This document shows, piece by piece, positions 47,622 through 58,732 of a stretch of DNA of 64,000 bases. The notes beneath the pieces were generated by a model. It worked only from the letters and a program-made list of their open reading frames with translations, did no database searches and had not been told where the DNA came from. Origin of the DNA: Pogostemon cablin (lineage: Eukaryota > Streptophyta > Magnoliopsida > Lamiales > Lamiaceae); assembly GCA_023678885.1 (NCBI GenBank), contig CM042993.1, positions 580,501 through 644,500 of the forward strand, in the 5' to 3' direction. The position numbers were made by a program, and so were the translations under genes. Positions within the stretch are counted from its first letter, which is position 1; every line of letters starts with the position of its first letter.

Positions 47622-48529
47622 ATTCTTTAGAGTTGATAAGTCATTCTTTGAAAGAGAAATCAAGGATAATTATATTTACTAACTACAAATCAACGCCATA
47701 ATAATATTTTAAAATTATTACACATTGGTATTTATGACATATATGATATATTACATTTGATGGTAATAATATTTTATAATTGTGTTTTAGAGTAATAATT
47801 ATATCATGTATTTGATAGTAACTGATGTTAAAAATAAATATAATTAATTACGCCATAATATTTTATAATTATTACATATAGGTAATTATGACATATTACA
47901 TTTGATGGTAATAATATTTTATAATTGTATTTTAGAATAACAATTAATCATATCATTGATAGTAACTGATCTTATAAATAAATATAATAATTAACTAAAA
48001 ATACAAATAGTTTTTTATTTGAAATAGTTACTACTAGGTACATTAAAAACTCCTTTATTACTATGAGATATACAAATATACAAAAATATTATTACTAACT
48101 ACATAAATATATAAGGATATTCTCAATATTACCTTACAATGTGTTGCACATAAATATTTGTGTGCAGCATAAAAGTTTGTGTGCAACAAAAGTTATGTGT
48201 AGCGGCGGCGGCGGCGACAGTCCGGCGGTAGTCCAACGGCTGCAGCGAGTGGGTGAGGGGTTTAGGGTTAGTGGTTTAAAATTCTATGTGATTATAATGA
48301 ATTAAGATTGTATTTGGTATTTTATTTTAATATTTTATATGTGAGAGTAATTTTTTTAAGTCAATGTATCTAACATCAATTATATGGTACAAATGTGTAT
48401 CTATTAGTAATTATTCCTTTTTATTTATTAATTTATTAATTTTATCTAATAGTTTAAATTGAATTTACTTTATATTATAAATTTATTCATTTTAATATTT
48501 TAACATTTTTAATTAGAGTTTGTCTCTTG

Positions 48530-48760
48530 TGTCCCCAGGTGCACAAAGTGTGTAAGGGTACACCATTTTGTTCTAAAATGTATATATTTTAATTAATAAG
48601 GGTACATCATTTTGTTTTAATTGGTATACATTTTTTCATTAATATTTTTTTATTTTTTTTCAGAAAATAAAGGATACAAGTCTTTATACTAAAGGGTATA
48701 TAATATAATACTAAAGGGTATGGGCACACGGTGTGCCCTAAGACATACACAAATTTGTGC
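48530..48760. repeat. dispersed TGCACC/GTATAC repeat, copy 3
   Basis: Starts TGTCCCCAGGTGCAC, contains repeated GGGTACA(C/T)CATTTTGTT units, ends GGGCACACGGTGTGCCC. Distantly related to copies at 14,335 and 52,665. Confidence 0.4.
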
Positions 48761-49051
48761 CTTTTAATTATATAATAAAATATATATTTTTAAATTTACT
48801 CTCTTACCATTATAAAATTTATTTTTAAATTCTTAATTAGCACAACATAATATCGTATACGAAGTAGACAAGCATATTTGTTAGAAAATAAAATATGAGG
48901 TTACCTGCAATATAATATACATGTAGGTTTCCGCCAACTAAGGGTGACCTCATACCCAAATGAGAGTGCACAAATTGACCTCAAAACCAGCCTTGATTAT
49001 TTTTTTTAAACAAGAATTGCATTGTAGTTACATAATCATTTATACAACAAA

Positions 49052-50357
49052 TAAATTGATAAGTCATATTTTAGCATGATTATTTTGTGGTAATTAAAGT
49101 CCATTTGATTTAATTATATATTTTTATGTGTTAATATTAACTTATATTATTTTTGGGAGATAATTGCTTTAATTATTTGAATTGATGTGGAAACAGGTTA
49201 TTAAAGGAGCAAATAAGGAAATAAATCAGCCAGCATATTTTTAGGATCAGATCTCTCCAAATTTGTATAAGACTCGATCAAAAAGAAAATAAAAGAGAAA
49301 AGAAATAGATCTCGAGATATTTTTGGAAGAGAGAAATAAGGAAAAATATATAGTAGGATTACTTTGGGATCAAGACACAAATATTTATGGGAGATATTTT
49401 ATTATTTTTGGGGCAGCAGATTAACTTAAAGGAGGGGGGAGATTAATGTGAAGCAGCGGCGTTATCTCTTCTCCAAGGCAGAATTGGCGTGAAGTTCAAG
49501 AAGCAATCAACAGGTTTTTATTATTTTTAATTTTGTTTTAATTATGAACATGCGGGGCTAATCCCCTTTTCTAGTTTAGGATTCGTGAACCTCCCGTTAA
49601 ATTATTAATTTAATTATTTAGGATTTTTATGTTGAATCTTATGTGCAAATTTATTCTATTACATGTTTTAATGTTCTTAATGGTTGTTTGATAATTAATT
49701 TAGCCTGATCACCTATTTAATTGTTAAACTGCTGAATGTTATTCCATGAACTATGATCCGTAATTGTTGTAAAAATTGGATTAAATAACAAATTGAGATT
49801 ATTCCCTCTAGGTGTAATAGGATCTAGGTTGTATGATACCTAGCCGAATTTCATAGCCTAGTAATCCTGTGTTTAGAGTTTTAATGCGTTTATGAGTTCG
49901 AATCCATAGGGTCACTCATAGATAGTTCAACTTAGTAGTCGTACCCTAATTGATAAATTTAAGAACATTCGGGTTGATTGGTCGTACCGTCAATCTAGGG
50001 ATTTGAGTTTGCGCATTAGGCTAGATGTTTAATTCCTGTAATTAATTAATTAATTTAGTAAACGGGAGGGGATCAACATCCTAAACTAAGCTTTTATCAC
50101 TTGGTTAATCCTATATTTATATTTAATTTTCATCTGCTTTGTTACTTAAGAATTGAATTAATTTTACTTTTGTTATTTTCAATTTGTCATAATCAAAACC
50201 CCCCCTTAAATTTATTTTATATGTTAGCAACACTTGAATTTAATTAAAAATTCATTAAACTCCTTTGGGTTCGACCCGTACTTGCTACTAAACTAAGTAT
50301 TAGTGTGAGTCAGAAATATAATTTATTTTGGTAGGCAGACGACCGTTTATCATAAAT
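49052..50357. mobile_element. solo LTR (1296 bp) with 5-bp target duplication
   Basis: 49,057-50,352 starts TGATAAGTC and ends GTTTATCA (TG...CA, short inverted ends). It is flanked by TAAAT on both sides (49,052-49,056; 50,353-50,357). It has no internal region, so it is best explained as a solo LTR left by LTR-LTR recombination. The stretch GGGTTCGACCCGTACTTGCT near 50,268 is typical of large plant Ty3-type LTRs (from memory). Confidence 0.85.
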
Positions 50358-51348
50358 CTTATAATATTGATAATATATTATACTTTTATATGTTATTTTT
50401 CTAATAAAATATCCAAAATATTAATCCTAAAGTATTAACGTATTTATTTATATTTATATTAGTATAACATTAACACATTAATTCGAGTGCTATATTAAAC
50501 ATCTTGGATCGGGTTTAGCTAATTGGAATACAAGTATAGAATAGTGCATAATTTTTATTTTTTATTTTTTCGTTAAAACAATCAACATAAAGTATAACAT
50601 CTAAGCAAATACTTTCATTTTGCACCATAAATTTTTGGCTATTTATTCTATGATTTTATTTTTTTAACAAGATAAACTATTGATTTTTTAAATATAAAAT
50701 ATTGCTTTTCAAAATCTTCTTTTTTTATTTTTAAAATAAGTACTCCTATATTTTTTAATTCAAAAGATCAATAATTTATCTTTCTTAAAAGGAAATTTTG
50801 CAACGCACAAAACCCGTAAAAACTGAAAATCCTCAAAACTAATTTGCGAAAACTGCAAATCGTGAAATTTGTTTTGAGGATCATAATTTTGATTTGCTGG
50901 ATCATTGCTTCAAGTGTGACTTTACAAGTATAGAACTGCAGAATACTAATGGCCAATAATCATAATTTGTTTTTTGAAATCAACAAAAGACTCCAACATT
51001 GACCGTATATTACTAAAGCTTGTTTGCAGATGAATATTTGTATCTCTATTGGACATTACTTGTTGAAGTTCAATAGCGCAATTAAAATGGTTGAAAATTT
51101 GGGAGTTCTCTGATTCTTTGGAAGACATTTCCCACATTTTGCAGACAATAAAAGAAAGAAAGTTGAAACATAAGTAAAAGTGAAATATGAATTTGTGCTT
51201 TCACAACCAAGAATGAGATCATATTTTGGGCTCGTAAAGAGTTTTTTTGCTCCATACAATTTGTTAATATATTATTAACAACATTAATTAAACCTCCTAT
51301 AGCATCACCTAAAATTTTGTTAAACATTGATAAATTTAGTATTAGGAA

Positions 51349-51885
51349 TTAAATTATGGGCACCTATTTGCACCCCAAAAATTGACATAATTATCCTTAT
51401 AAAATTTATATCTGTTCGATTGAAACAACCGAACAGTTATCCATTTTATGTGTTCGGTTGCAGCAACCGAACAAAATAAAGATTCATCTATCTTATTCGT
51501 TCGGTTGCAGCAACCGAATATAACAAGCAATTCATTTATCTTATCTTATATGTTCGGTTGCAACAATTGAACATAACAAGATTTGTGATTTTTTTATATA
51601 TCTACATTATCGAATAGATAAGATAACAGATAAATTAAACTTATCTGTTATCTTATCTATTCGGCAATGTAGATATGAATTAAAAAAAATCATAAATCTT
51701 ATTTTGTTCGGTTGTTGCAACCGAACACATAAGAGGAATGAATTCTGTTCGATTGTTGCAATCGAAACTTTTTGATTGCAACAACCGAACATATATAAAT
51801 TTTATAAGGGTAATTATGTCAATTTAAATATTTTTGGGGTACGTTCAGTAATTCTTGGGGTGCGAATAGCCGCTCCTTAAATTAT
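51349..51885. mobile_element. Mutator-type foldback MITE with 9-bp target duplication
   Basis: Element 51,358-51,876 (519 bp) is flanked by TTAAATTAT on both sides (51,349-51,357; 51,877-51,885), the Mutator-like length. Ends are inverted (CTATTTGCACCCC against GGGGTGCGAATAG). Almost the whole element is a long palindrome centred near 51,640, where AGATAACAGATAA faces TTATCTGTTATCT. Both arms carry repeated GTTCGGTTGCAACAACCGAAC-type palindromes. The transcript could fold into a very long hairpin. Confidence 0.9.
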
Positions 51886-52664
51886 TTTGATAAAGTTAAT
51901 ATAAGTTAAACACTAATAAATTTAGTTTTAGGAATAAAATGAAACTAAAGTGATGATATAATTAAAAACATATTTAAACCCCAATTATTATCACATAAAA
52001 GTTAATATTAAAATAAAAGTATGTATAAGTTGAGAGTCCAACTTGAGTGCATCTGGACAATGTTATCCGCTAGATTAGTTTTTAAATCAATCTCCACCAT
52101 TAAATATAATTAAATTATTAATTTATTTTAAAAAATAAACTACCCACTACTATTTTAATTTATAAATTTGGGGTGCACCGACGCACCTGGTGCACCCATA
52201 ATCACCATAAGGTGAATACTAACTTGCTGATTAACCCGCTGTAGCATCACATAAATTTTGATACTAATATTATTTTGCATCAAAGATGTTTAAACTTTAG
52301 TTTTAGTATAAAACATTTTGTAATACTATAGGTCCATAATTAATGCTCCTAACTATATCAATTCATAGTTATTTGACTTTAGTATAATTTAATTTCTATG
52401 CTTATAATATTTAAATAAAAAATGATGAACTTATATTAAAGTTGCATCCATAATTAAATTGATACTTAAAACAAAATAAGATAAAAAAAATAAGTAATTG
52501 ATATTATATGTATCTTCCATCAAATTAATGTCCAAGCAAAATTGTCATTATTCATTTTTATAAAGTATCAAAATAGTGTGGCTGAAAATGAAATAAAATC
52601 ACCTAATAATAAATTAAAATAATTACTATAATAAGTTTCCATTATTTATTGAAAGGCTACTATT

Positions 52665-52965
52665 ACTGTGCACATTGGTGCATCCCAAGTGCACCAATTT
52701 CAGAAACGTATATAATTATGAATAAAAATATATATAATTATGAATAAAAATGTATACAATTTGTTTGTTAGTTTTTTAATAAAAAATTAAGTGTAAAAAA
52801 ATATAAAATTATTAAAAAAATATGTATACGCTATTGAATAAAAAGTTATACACATGAATGCTAATTTCTTTAACGAAAAATTGAGTGTGAAAAAATATAC
52901 AATTATTAAGAAATATGTATACAAAATAGAATAACATGTAAGACAAAATAAAATAAAAAGTTGCA
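52665..52965. repeat. dispersed GTATAC/TGCACC repeat, copy 4
   Basis: GTGCACATTGGTGCATCCC at the start; interior ATGAATAAAAATGTATACAA and ATACAATTATTAAGAAATATG closely match 14,335-14,645. Confidence 0.55.
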
Positions 52966-53214
52966 CCGAATATCAACTCTATTAAAAATATTTTATGGTA
53001 GTCGATTTGTTGAGAGTCATTTAATTTCCAAAAATTAGAAGGATCCTTTTCCATTTTCGCCAGATTTTTTAGAAATGGAATCTTGAATATGAACGAGGTT
53101 CAGTTATTACAAAATCTGAAACCTCTAGTCTACCAAAGGCAACAAGAACCAGAAGAAAAGAAATTCAGCATAACCAGATAAATGAATTACCTCAAAAATA
53201 ACGAGTGGTAGGAA

Positions 53215-53220
53215 TATAAA
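53215..53220 (+). promoter_or_regulatory. possible TATA box of the F-box gene
   Basis: TATAAA within GGAATATAAACTCC, 72 bases before the ATG at 53,287. Confidence 0.45.
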
Positions 53221-53286
53221 CTCCTTTCCGGCAGTCGCCATCACCTCACCCCACTAAATAATCACCCCAACTGCAACAATCATCGA

Positions 53287-54669
53287 ATGGACTCCCTTTT
53301 TTGCGATGAGCTCCTCCAAGAAATCTTCCTCCGTCTCCCGCCACCTTCTTCCGCCGCCGTCTCGCTTGTTTCCAGGCGGTGGCGCCGCCTCCTGCGCTCC
53401 TCAACCACCTCCCTTTCCCTCTACTTCCCCCCTCCATACGACCCCGTTTTGATCACTTCCTTCTCAACCTTTCTCAGCCAGCATCCTTTTCTCTCCTCTC
53501 TCGCCGTCGCCGCCGAAGACCCCATCCTCCTCGCCGTCGCCGCCTCTTGCCCCAACCTCCGCCACATCCGCTTCTCGAGCTCCCCCGTTTCTCCCCCTTC
53601 TCTCTCTGCTTTCTCTGCTTCTTGTGTTCATCTTTCTTCCATTTCAATCACAGTTTCCAGACCCCTGTCTTTCAATTGGCTGTCGTATTTCAAGTCTTTG
53701 AAATCCCTCTCTCTTTTTCTTACAAACCCTTTATCAGAAACCGATGATTCTCATCTGGGAGAAGTCGAATTGGGTGATGCTGAGTTGACTTTGGACAGTC
53801 TCTTCCTGTGTGGGATAAAGCCTGGCGATCATGGGATTGGCTATATCTGGAGAAACTGCAAAGATGTTAAGAAACTGCAGCTGAAGAGCTGCGAGAGCAT
53901 GGGGGATTACGCATCGTTTTCTGAATTTTTAAGGTTGTCCAGTGGTCTTCAAGAATTGGAATTAAGAACTTGTAGGAGTATAGTTGATGTGGTGCTGTTG
54001 ACATTGGGTGGGAGCTGTGTCTCTCTGGATTCTCTATTGATCTATGATGGTGGTAGTAGAGATGGTTTGCTTCAATTCATCAATCAAAGCAGGTGTAGTT
54101 TAAGAAGGCTTGATTTAAGGTTGCCTCTTGATCTTGACAACACTCATTTGCTTGCCTTATCAGAGAATTTGAACTTGAAGGGTTTGATAAGTTTAAGGTT
54201 GCAGAGTTGCTGTCTTGTGACTGGTGAGGGTCTTAAAGCTCTTGGTAGAGCAATATCCGATGAACTCGAAGAGCTTGCTTTGATTAACTGCGATGTTGTT
54301 GAGAGAGAACCTGGTTTATTGACTACTTTAGGACAGAACTTGAAGAAGCTGAGGAAGTTGGATTTGTCTTACAATGATATGTTGGTGGATAAGGTGCTTG
54401 TGTTAATGCTGGCTTCTTGTAATAACCTTGTGGAGTTGAAACTGAGGGGCTGTGGTAGATTGACTAATGCGGCCGTTTATTCAGTGGTGAAAAGCTGTAA
54501 GAAGCTGCAGCATGTTGATATAACCTACTGTCGTTGTGTGGATGCCGAGGGCGTTGAGGTTTTCGTGTTGAATTCTCCGGGTTTGAGACGGGTCGAGGTG
54601 GAGCAGAGCAAGATCTCGGAGGTTGCACAAACATGGATATCTAATAAGTTCATCGAAATAGTTTCTTGA
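53287..54669 (+). CDS. F-box/leucine-rich-repeat (RNI-like) protein, single exon
   Basis: 460 residues in one exon. An F-box at about 3-45 (DELLQEIFLRLPPPS, VSLVSRRWRRLLRSS) should bind the SKP1 part of an SCF ubiquitin ligase. The rest holds AMN1/RNI-type leucine-rich repeats, clearest from about 180 on: VKKLQLKSCESMGD, LQELELRTCRSIVD, LISLRLQSCCLVTGEGL, LVELKLRGCGRLTNAAV and LQHVDITYCRCVDAEGV. These would select the substrate. The 5' part is unusually CG/CT-rich compared with the window, ordinary for plant F-box N-termini. The start is the first ATG after the probable TATA. It resembles Arabidopsis RNI-like At5g40470 in position (near GP210 and SMR6), from memory. Target protein unknown. 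The open frame on the minus strand over 53,246-53,437 is a shadow. Confidence 0.92.
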   Translation: MDSLFCDELLQEIFLRLPPPSSAAVSLVSRRWRRLLRSSTTSLSLYFPPPYDPVLITSFSTFLSQHPFLSSLAVAAEDPILLAVAASCPNLRHIRFSSSPVSPPSLSAFSASCVHLSSISITVSRPLSFNWLSYFKSLKSLSLFLTNPLSETDDSHLGEVELGDAELTLDSLFLCGIKPGDHGIGYIWRNCKDVKKLQLKSCESMGDYASFSEFLRLSSGLQELELRTCRSIVDVVLLTLGGSCVSLDSLLIYDGGSRDGLLQFINQSRCSLRRLDLRLPLDLDNTHLLALSENLNLKGLISLRLQSCCLVTGEGLKALGRAISDELEELALINCDVVEREPGLLTTLGQNLKKLRKLDLSYNDMLVDKVLVLMLASCNNLVELKLRGCGRLTNAAVYSVVKSCKKLQHVDITYCRCVDAEGVEVFVLNSPGLRRVEVEQSKISEVAQTWISNKFIEIVS

Positions 54670-55959
54670 TTACATTCTTGAATTCTTGATTACATTCTTG
54701 AACTGCATATCTTGTGATCTTGAATAAGGGAATCCATTAAGAAAGATTGTGGATGATCTTTACCACATCTTGAATATTATTACATCATTTGATGATTGTT
54801 TCATAGAAATACTGCAGATGTATGCTTGTTTGATGAACAATTTAGGCTTATTGGTGGGTTAAATCTATTTATGTTGGTCTTGTTAACACAATGATTATCT
54901 CATATCTTACTCCACTCTGTTTATTTTGGTTGTAAATTGATGAAGAACTATCAAGTGGAGGTGGAAATGGATTGAGTTGAACTAATACCATGATCAGTTA
55001 TTCAAACTTATATATTCCACTGAAACTTTTCTAAAGTAAAATGAGCTTAGTTTGATTAACAAATTAATTAAGATTATTTATGCTAATCTTAGTCGAGAAT
55101 CACAAAATTGTAGAAATTTATTTGAAATCAGAAATGAGGTGAAATCATTAAATATACACACATTACTAATATATTAACTTTTAATATTCGTTTCATTTCC
55201 AATGATGAACATGTTTAACTTGGTTTTTTAGGTTTATTAAACAGCTTAAAAATAACTCATACAGTCAATTAACTTTGGTTGGTTGGTTGGTTGTTTTTAT
55301 CTGAAAGCAATATATTTACTATAGGAAATTTGGAATTGGGGGATGATATAGTTTGTTTATTATTTGACAATGAAATCCGATTTTTATTAATAAATTTTAG
55401 TAAATTGTGTTATTTGAATATTACATATAATGAGACGAAAATCCAGCTTAGAAATAGTTTTGGTGAGAGGTCTCACTCCATTATACTGACTTGAAGTTAT
55501 ATGTTCCATTTGTTGTTATGGTTCTTTAAAGCCCACTTTGGGATGACTAAATCAGTGAGCAGCCCACATTTTGAAATATCAGCCCACTAAGGCCCAATAG
55601 TAGCATTGCTGTTTTTGAGATTTTATTCAACGGTGGCTTATACAGCGCAAAATTTTATGTTGATTTTCTTTTTATTATTATTTTTTCAATATTTATTGCA
55701 GACTTTGCTAATTTTTGTGATTTGTGAGTGGGGATTCTCAACAAAATATCAAATTAACAGTATGTATAGAAAACTTTCAGAGTACTAAATTGGACTTTTT
55801 ATAGTATATATAAAAATTGAATTGGCTCTAAGTTACGTCTATGAGTTTTACAGACTTTAACAGACTTAAATTAATTATTTGTGTATGTAATTGTTAAACA
55901 ACCACCTCATCTAAAAGCTTAAGCTGATAGGGAGTTGAATCGTTTAATACTTAATCAGG

Positions 55960-56110
55960 TTACGCCCCCTCACATGCAGGCGGGGAATTTTTGCCTCAAG
56001 CCTTGCATGTGGAATTTTCTCATAAATGGGTGATGATGAGGTTTGAACCCTAAACCTTTGTTAACCATGGTCTCTGATACCATGTAAGATGTGATGCTAT
56101 CACCCGATAA
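55960..56110 (-). mobile_element. fragment of a copia-like LTR retrotransposon
   Basis: On the minus strand CATCTTACATGGTATCAGAGACCATGG looks like an LTR end joined to a plant initiator-Met tRNA primer site (TGGTATCAGAG, about 56,082-56,092). The sequence after it (to about 55,960) is leader-like. No gag or pol reading frame follows; only this junction survives. Confidence 0.5.
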
Positions 56111-56881
56111 TTGGTGATAGTGAGATATCTTGTATATATATAACATATGATTACAAGAGAATCCACAATTAGTGGAGATAAATATGGAAGATATACAATC
56201 AAATAACAATCAAATAAAATTTATACTATTTACTCCTATTAGTAATCAACTTGTTTGCTGCCCTAAAGAGAATCAGGTGTAATATATGGTGCTCAAAATC
56301 CAATCTATGTACATACTCCATTTTTTTTTCTTTAGATTTAAAAAAAAAAAAAGTTTCTGTTCCATAAATTTAGCCACCTGAAATCCAACTCTTTTGAATT
56401 ATCAAACATAGCTGCAATAGGAATACCTATAATCAATATAAAATTTCAAAAAATTTCTATATTGCAAAAAGAGTCTTGCATGAGATTTTATGTTTATTGA
56501 AAAATATATTTTCTTATGAATCGTCAAAGATTAGTGGATTTTAAGAGATAAAGTTAAAAATATATTATCTTATGAAATGATGGGTTGATCAATTATTAAA
56601 GTATGCTATAATGATATTTAAAATATGGTTGTGATGAATTATATTATAAAATTCTAAAATTATATTTTAACTAGCGATAAATATATTATATTTATATAAC
56701 AATCATAATTTAACATGAAAGTCACTAAATGGCTTTGTCTAAAGTTAAATGGATATATCTTAATTAAGTTAAAAAAAATCAATTTCCTTAAAAAGTTGAA
56801 AACAAAAGAAAAAATACATACTAAACCAACTTCTTTAGTCAACAGTATTCACATCCAACGGTCCCAATGAAGCTGTTGAGA

Positions 56882-56974
56882 TTTGGCGCATGCATCCGAG
56901 CACACACAATCACCGCCTATCACGGACTCCATTCGTGTTGGCGCCAACTCAAAACATGTGACCCATTTCCCGCC
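56882..56974. promoter_or_regulatory. cluster of E2F-like sites
   Basis: TTTGGCGC (56,882-56,889), TTGGCGCCAA (56,938-56,947) and TTTCCCGCC (56,966-56,974) lie within 93 bases; the first and third fit the plant E2F consensus TTTSSCGC. A GTAAGA donor-like sequence follows at 57,093. No recognisable gene is attached. Confidence 0.4.
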
Positions 56975-58469
56975 AAATTATTTTCAGTCGGGTTACTTTC
57001 GGGTTCGGTATTGAACCGTGTGGAGCACCGCAAAATATTGAAATGGGGCCCATCAACCGAAAAACTCTGGAAAAATACTCGAGAGAGAAAGTGGTAAGAA
57101 TTTAATAGGGAGATTGGTAATTAGATTTCTAAAAGTAGAATATTTCTATCTTCATAGGATTCCTTCAATGCCCATGTGTAAATGTTTAAGATTCCCCCTC
57201 TCTCCTCCCTTTCAATCCAACCTTCACAATTTCTTCATTCATTAAATACATACTAATTAACTTACTAAATACTAACCCAATAATTAAATTTGGAATTTGA
57301 AATTTTCTTTACTTTCTATACTTGGCTTAGAGTAAACGTATATCATGTTATATTAGGAAAGTAAACTCCTAACATTCTCTTCAGGGCCTAATGCATAATA
57401 TTATTTTTGCCCGTGAATTAGTATTTTTTACTCACTTATTAAATTAATTACTTCATGCTAAAAAAAATATTGCACAGTGTTGGAGTGACTTAATTGTATC
57501 AAATTATTGTTGAGTTCTTTAATTAGGAGCAATATAATTACCTTAACATAAGTCAACAAAATTCACTAGACTAAATAATGAAAAAATTAATTGAAAATGT
57601 CAGCATCATAATAATAGTCTAAATGTATACACTTTAATTGACAAATTAAATGCAAATTTGAACATGTTTCGACATTTGACTCCCAACAATAAACCCTAGT
57701 AGCTACTATACCACAACTTACATAACGTGGGCTGCATTTCATTTCTATACTCACGTATAAATTAAAGTACGAATATATACATATATAACTACTACAAAAA
57801 TATCTCGTAAACATGGATGTTAATTTTCAAGAAATAAAAAGCAAAATCTTAATAAAAAATTAATTGGGAGTGTATATTTTGTCTACCACTTTAATCTTGC
57901 TTTAGTCCCTATCTTGGAAAAAGAAAAGCAAAGATAAAATTGATGTAGCTTCTTCATTTTTTCATTAACCAAAACATGTACTGCTTTTTTTGTACTATAA
58001 CACACTCTTTTTTGTCTGAAAAGAAGTTGCTTTCTTGACTTGATCACTTCATTTAACATAAATCTTCTCCAAGTTTAGGTGTTTTCCCACTAATTGTGAA
58101 ATTTTCTAAATAAGGGAATAAATTACACCTTCTTCATTTATATTTGGTTTTTCATCACTTCCCTTGAGAATTTTACTATGGTAATTAACAGCTTCAACTT
58201 ATAATGTACTATGGTTACTTATTTTGATGGATTTTGCCACTGGAGACAAGATAAAATAAGGAAGCACAAGTCGACACAAATATTATACTAGGAGGCCAAA
58301 ATAGTTGAAAACAAAAATAAGTATAAACCACCATCAATATTGTTACTCCAACCATCCAATAAAGAAGTTTACAATTATTGTAAATTCAGATTTTAATAAA
58401 CTTTGATTATTTTTTACTAATTTTAAGGGTAATTTGATATAATTTTTTTTGTATAAATACTACTCCGTA

Positions 58470-58732
58470 CTCCCTCCGTCCCAAAGATATTGACATACTT
58501 TTCTTTTTGGGTTGTCCCACAGAAATTGACATATTTCCTTTTTAAAAACATGTGATCCACACAAAAATAATTTACTTATTTACATGGGCCCACACACACA
58601 TCACACTCACCACTAATACAACTACCCACTACACATTAAATATTATTTCTCTCACTTCACTTTACATTAAATTATTATACTTCTTAATCTCCGTGCCAAA
58701 AAAAAGCGTCAATATCTCCGGGATGGAGAGAG
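58470..58732. mobile_element. Stowaway-type MITE (copy 7)
   Basis: CTCCCTCCGTCCC after TA; inverted GGGATGGAGAGAG before TA. The interior (ACCACTAATACAACTACCCA, CACATTAAATATTATTTCTC) matches copy 5 strongly. Confidence 0.8.

Larger units (their letters stand above)
46102..53286. other. 7-kb transposon-rich gap
   Basis: Contains a (TAA)n tract, a hAT MITE, a GTATAC-type repeat, a solo LTR, a Mutator-type foldback and another GTATAC-type repeat, listed separately. GGCCCAAT at 46,167 lies just upstream of the ABCB26-like gene. A GC-rich GGCGGCGGCGGCG run occurs at 48,202. Open frames at 50,768-51,327 (minus) overlap each other and match no family I know. No gene called. Confidence 0.5.

Noticed and set aside
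50768..51327. Overlapping minus-strand frames of 60-80 codons
   Set aside because: Several frames compete, composition is AT-driven and I recognise no domain or splice structure.
56867..57097. 76-codon plus frame after the E2F-like sites
   Set aside because: Has ATG and a following donor-like GTAAGA, but no downstream exon or family match; kept only as a regulatory-region finding.
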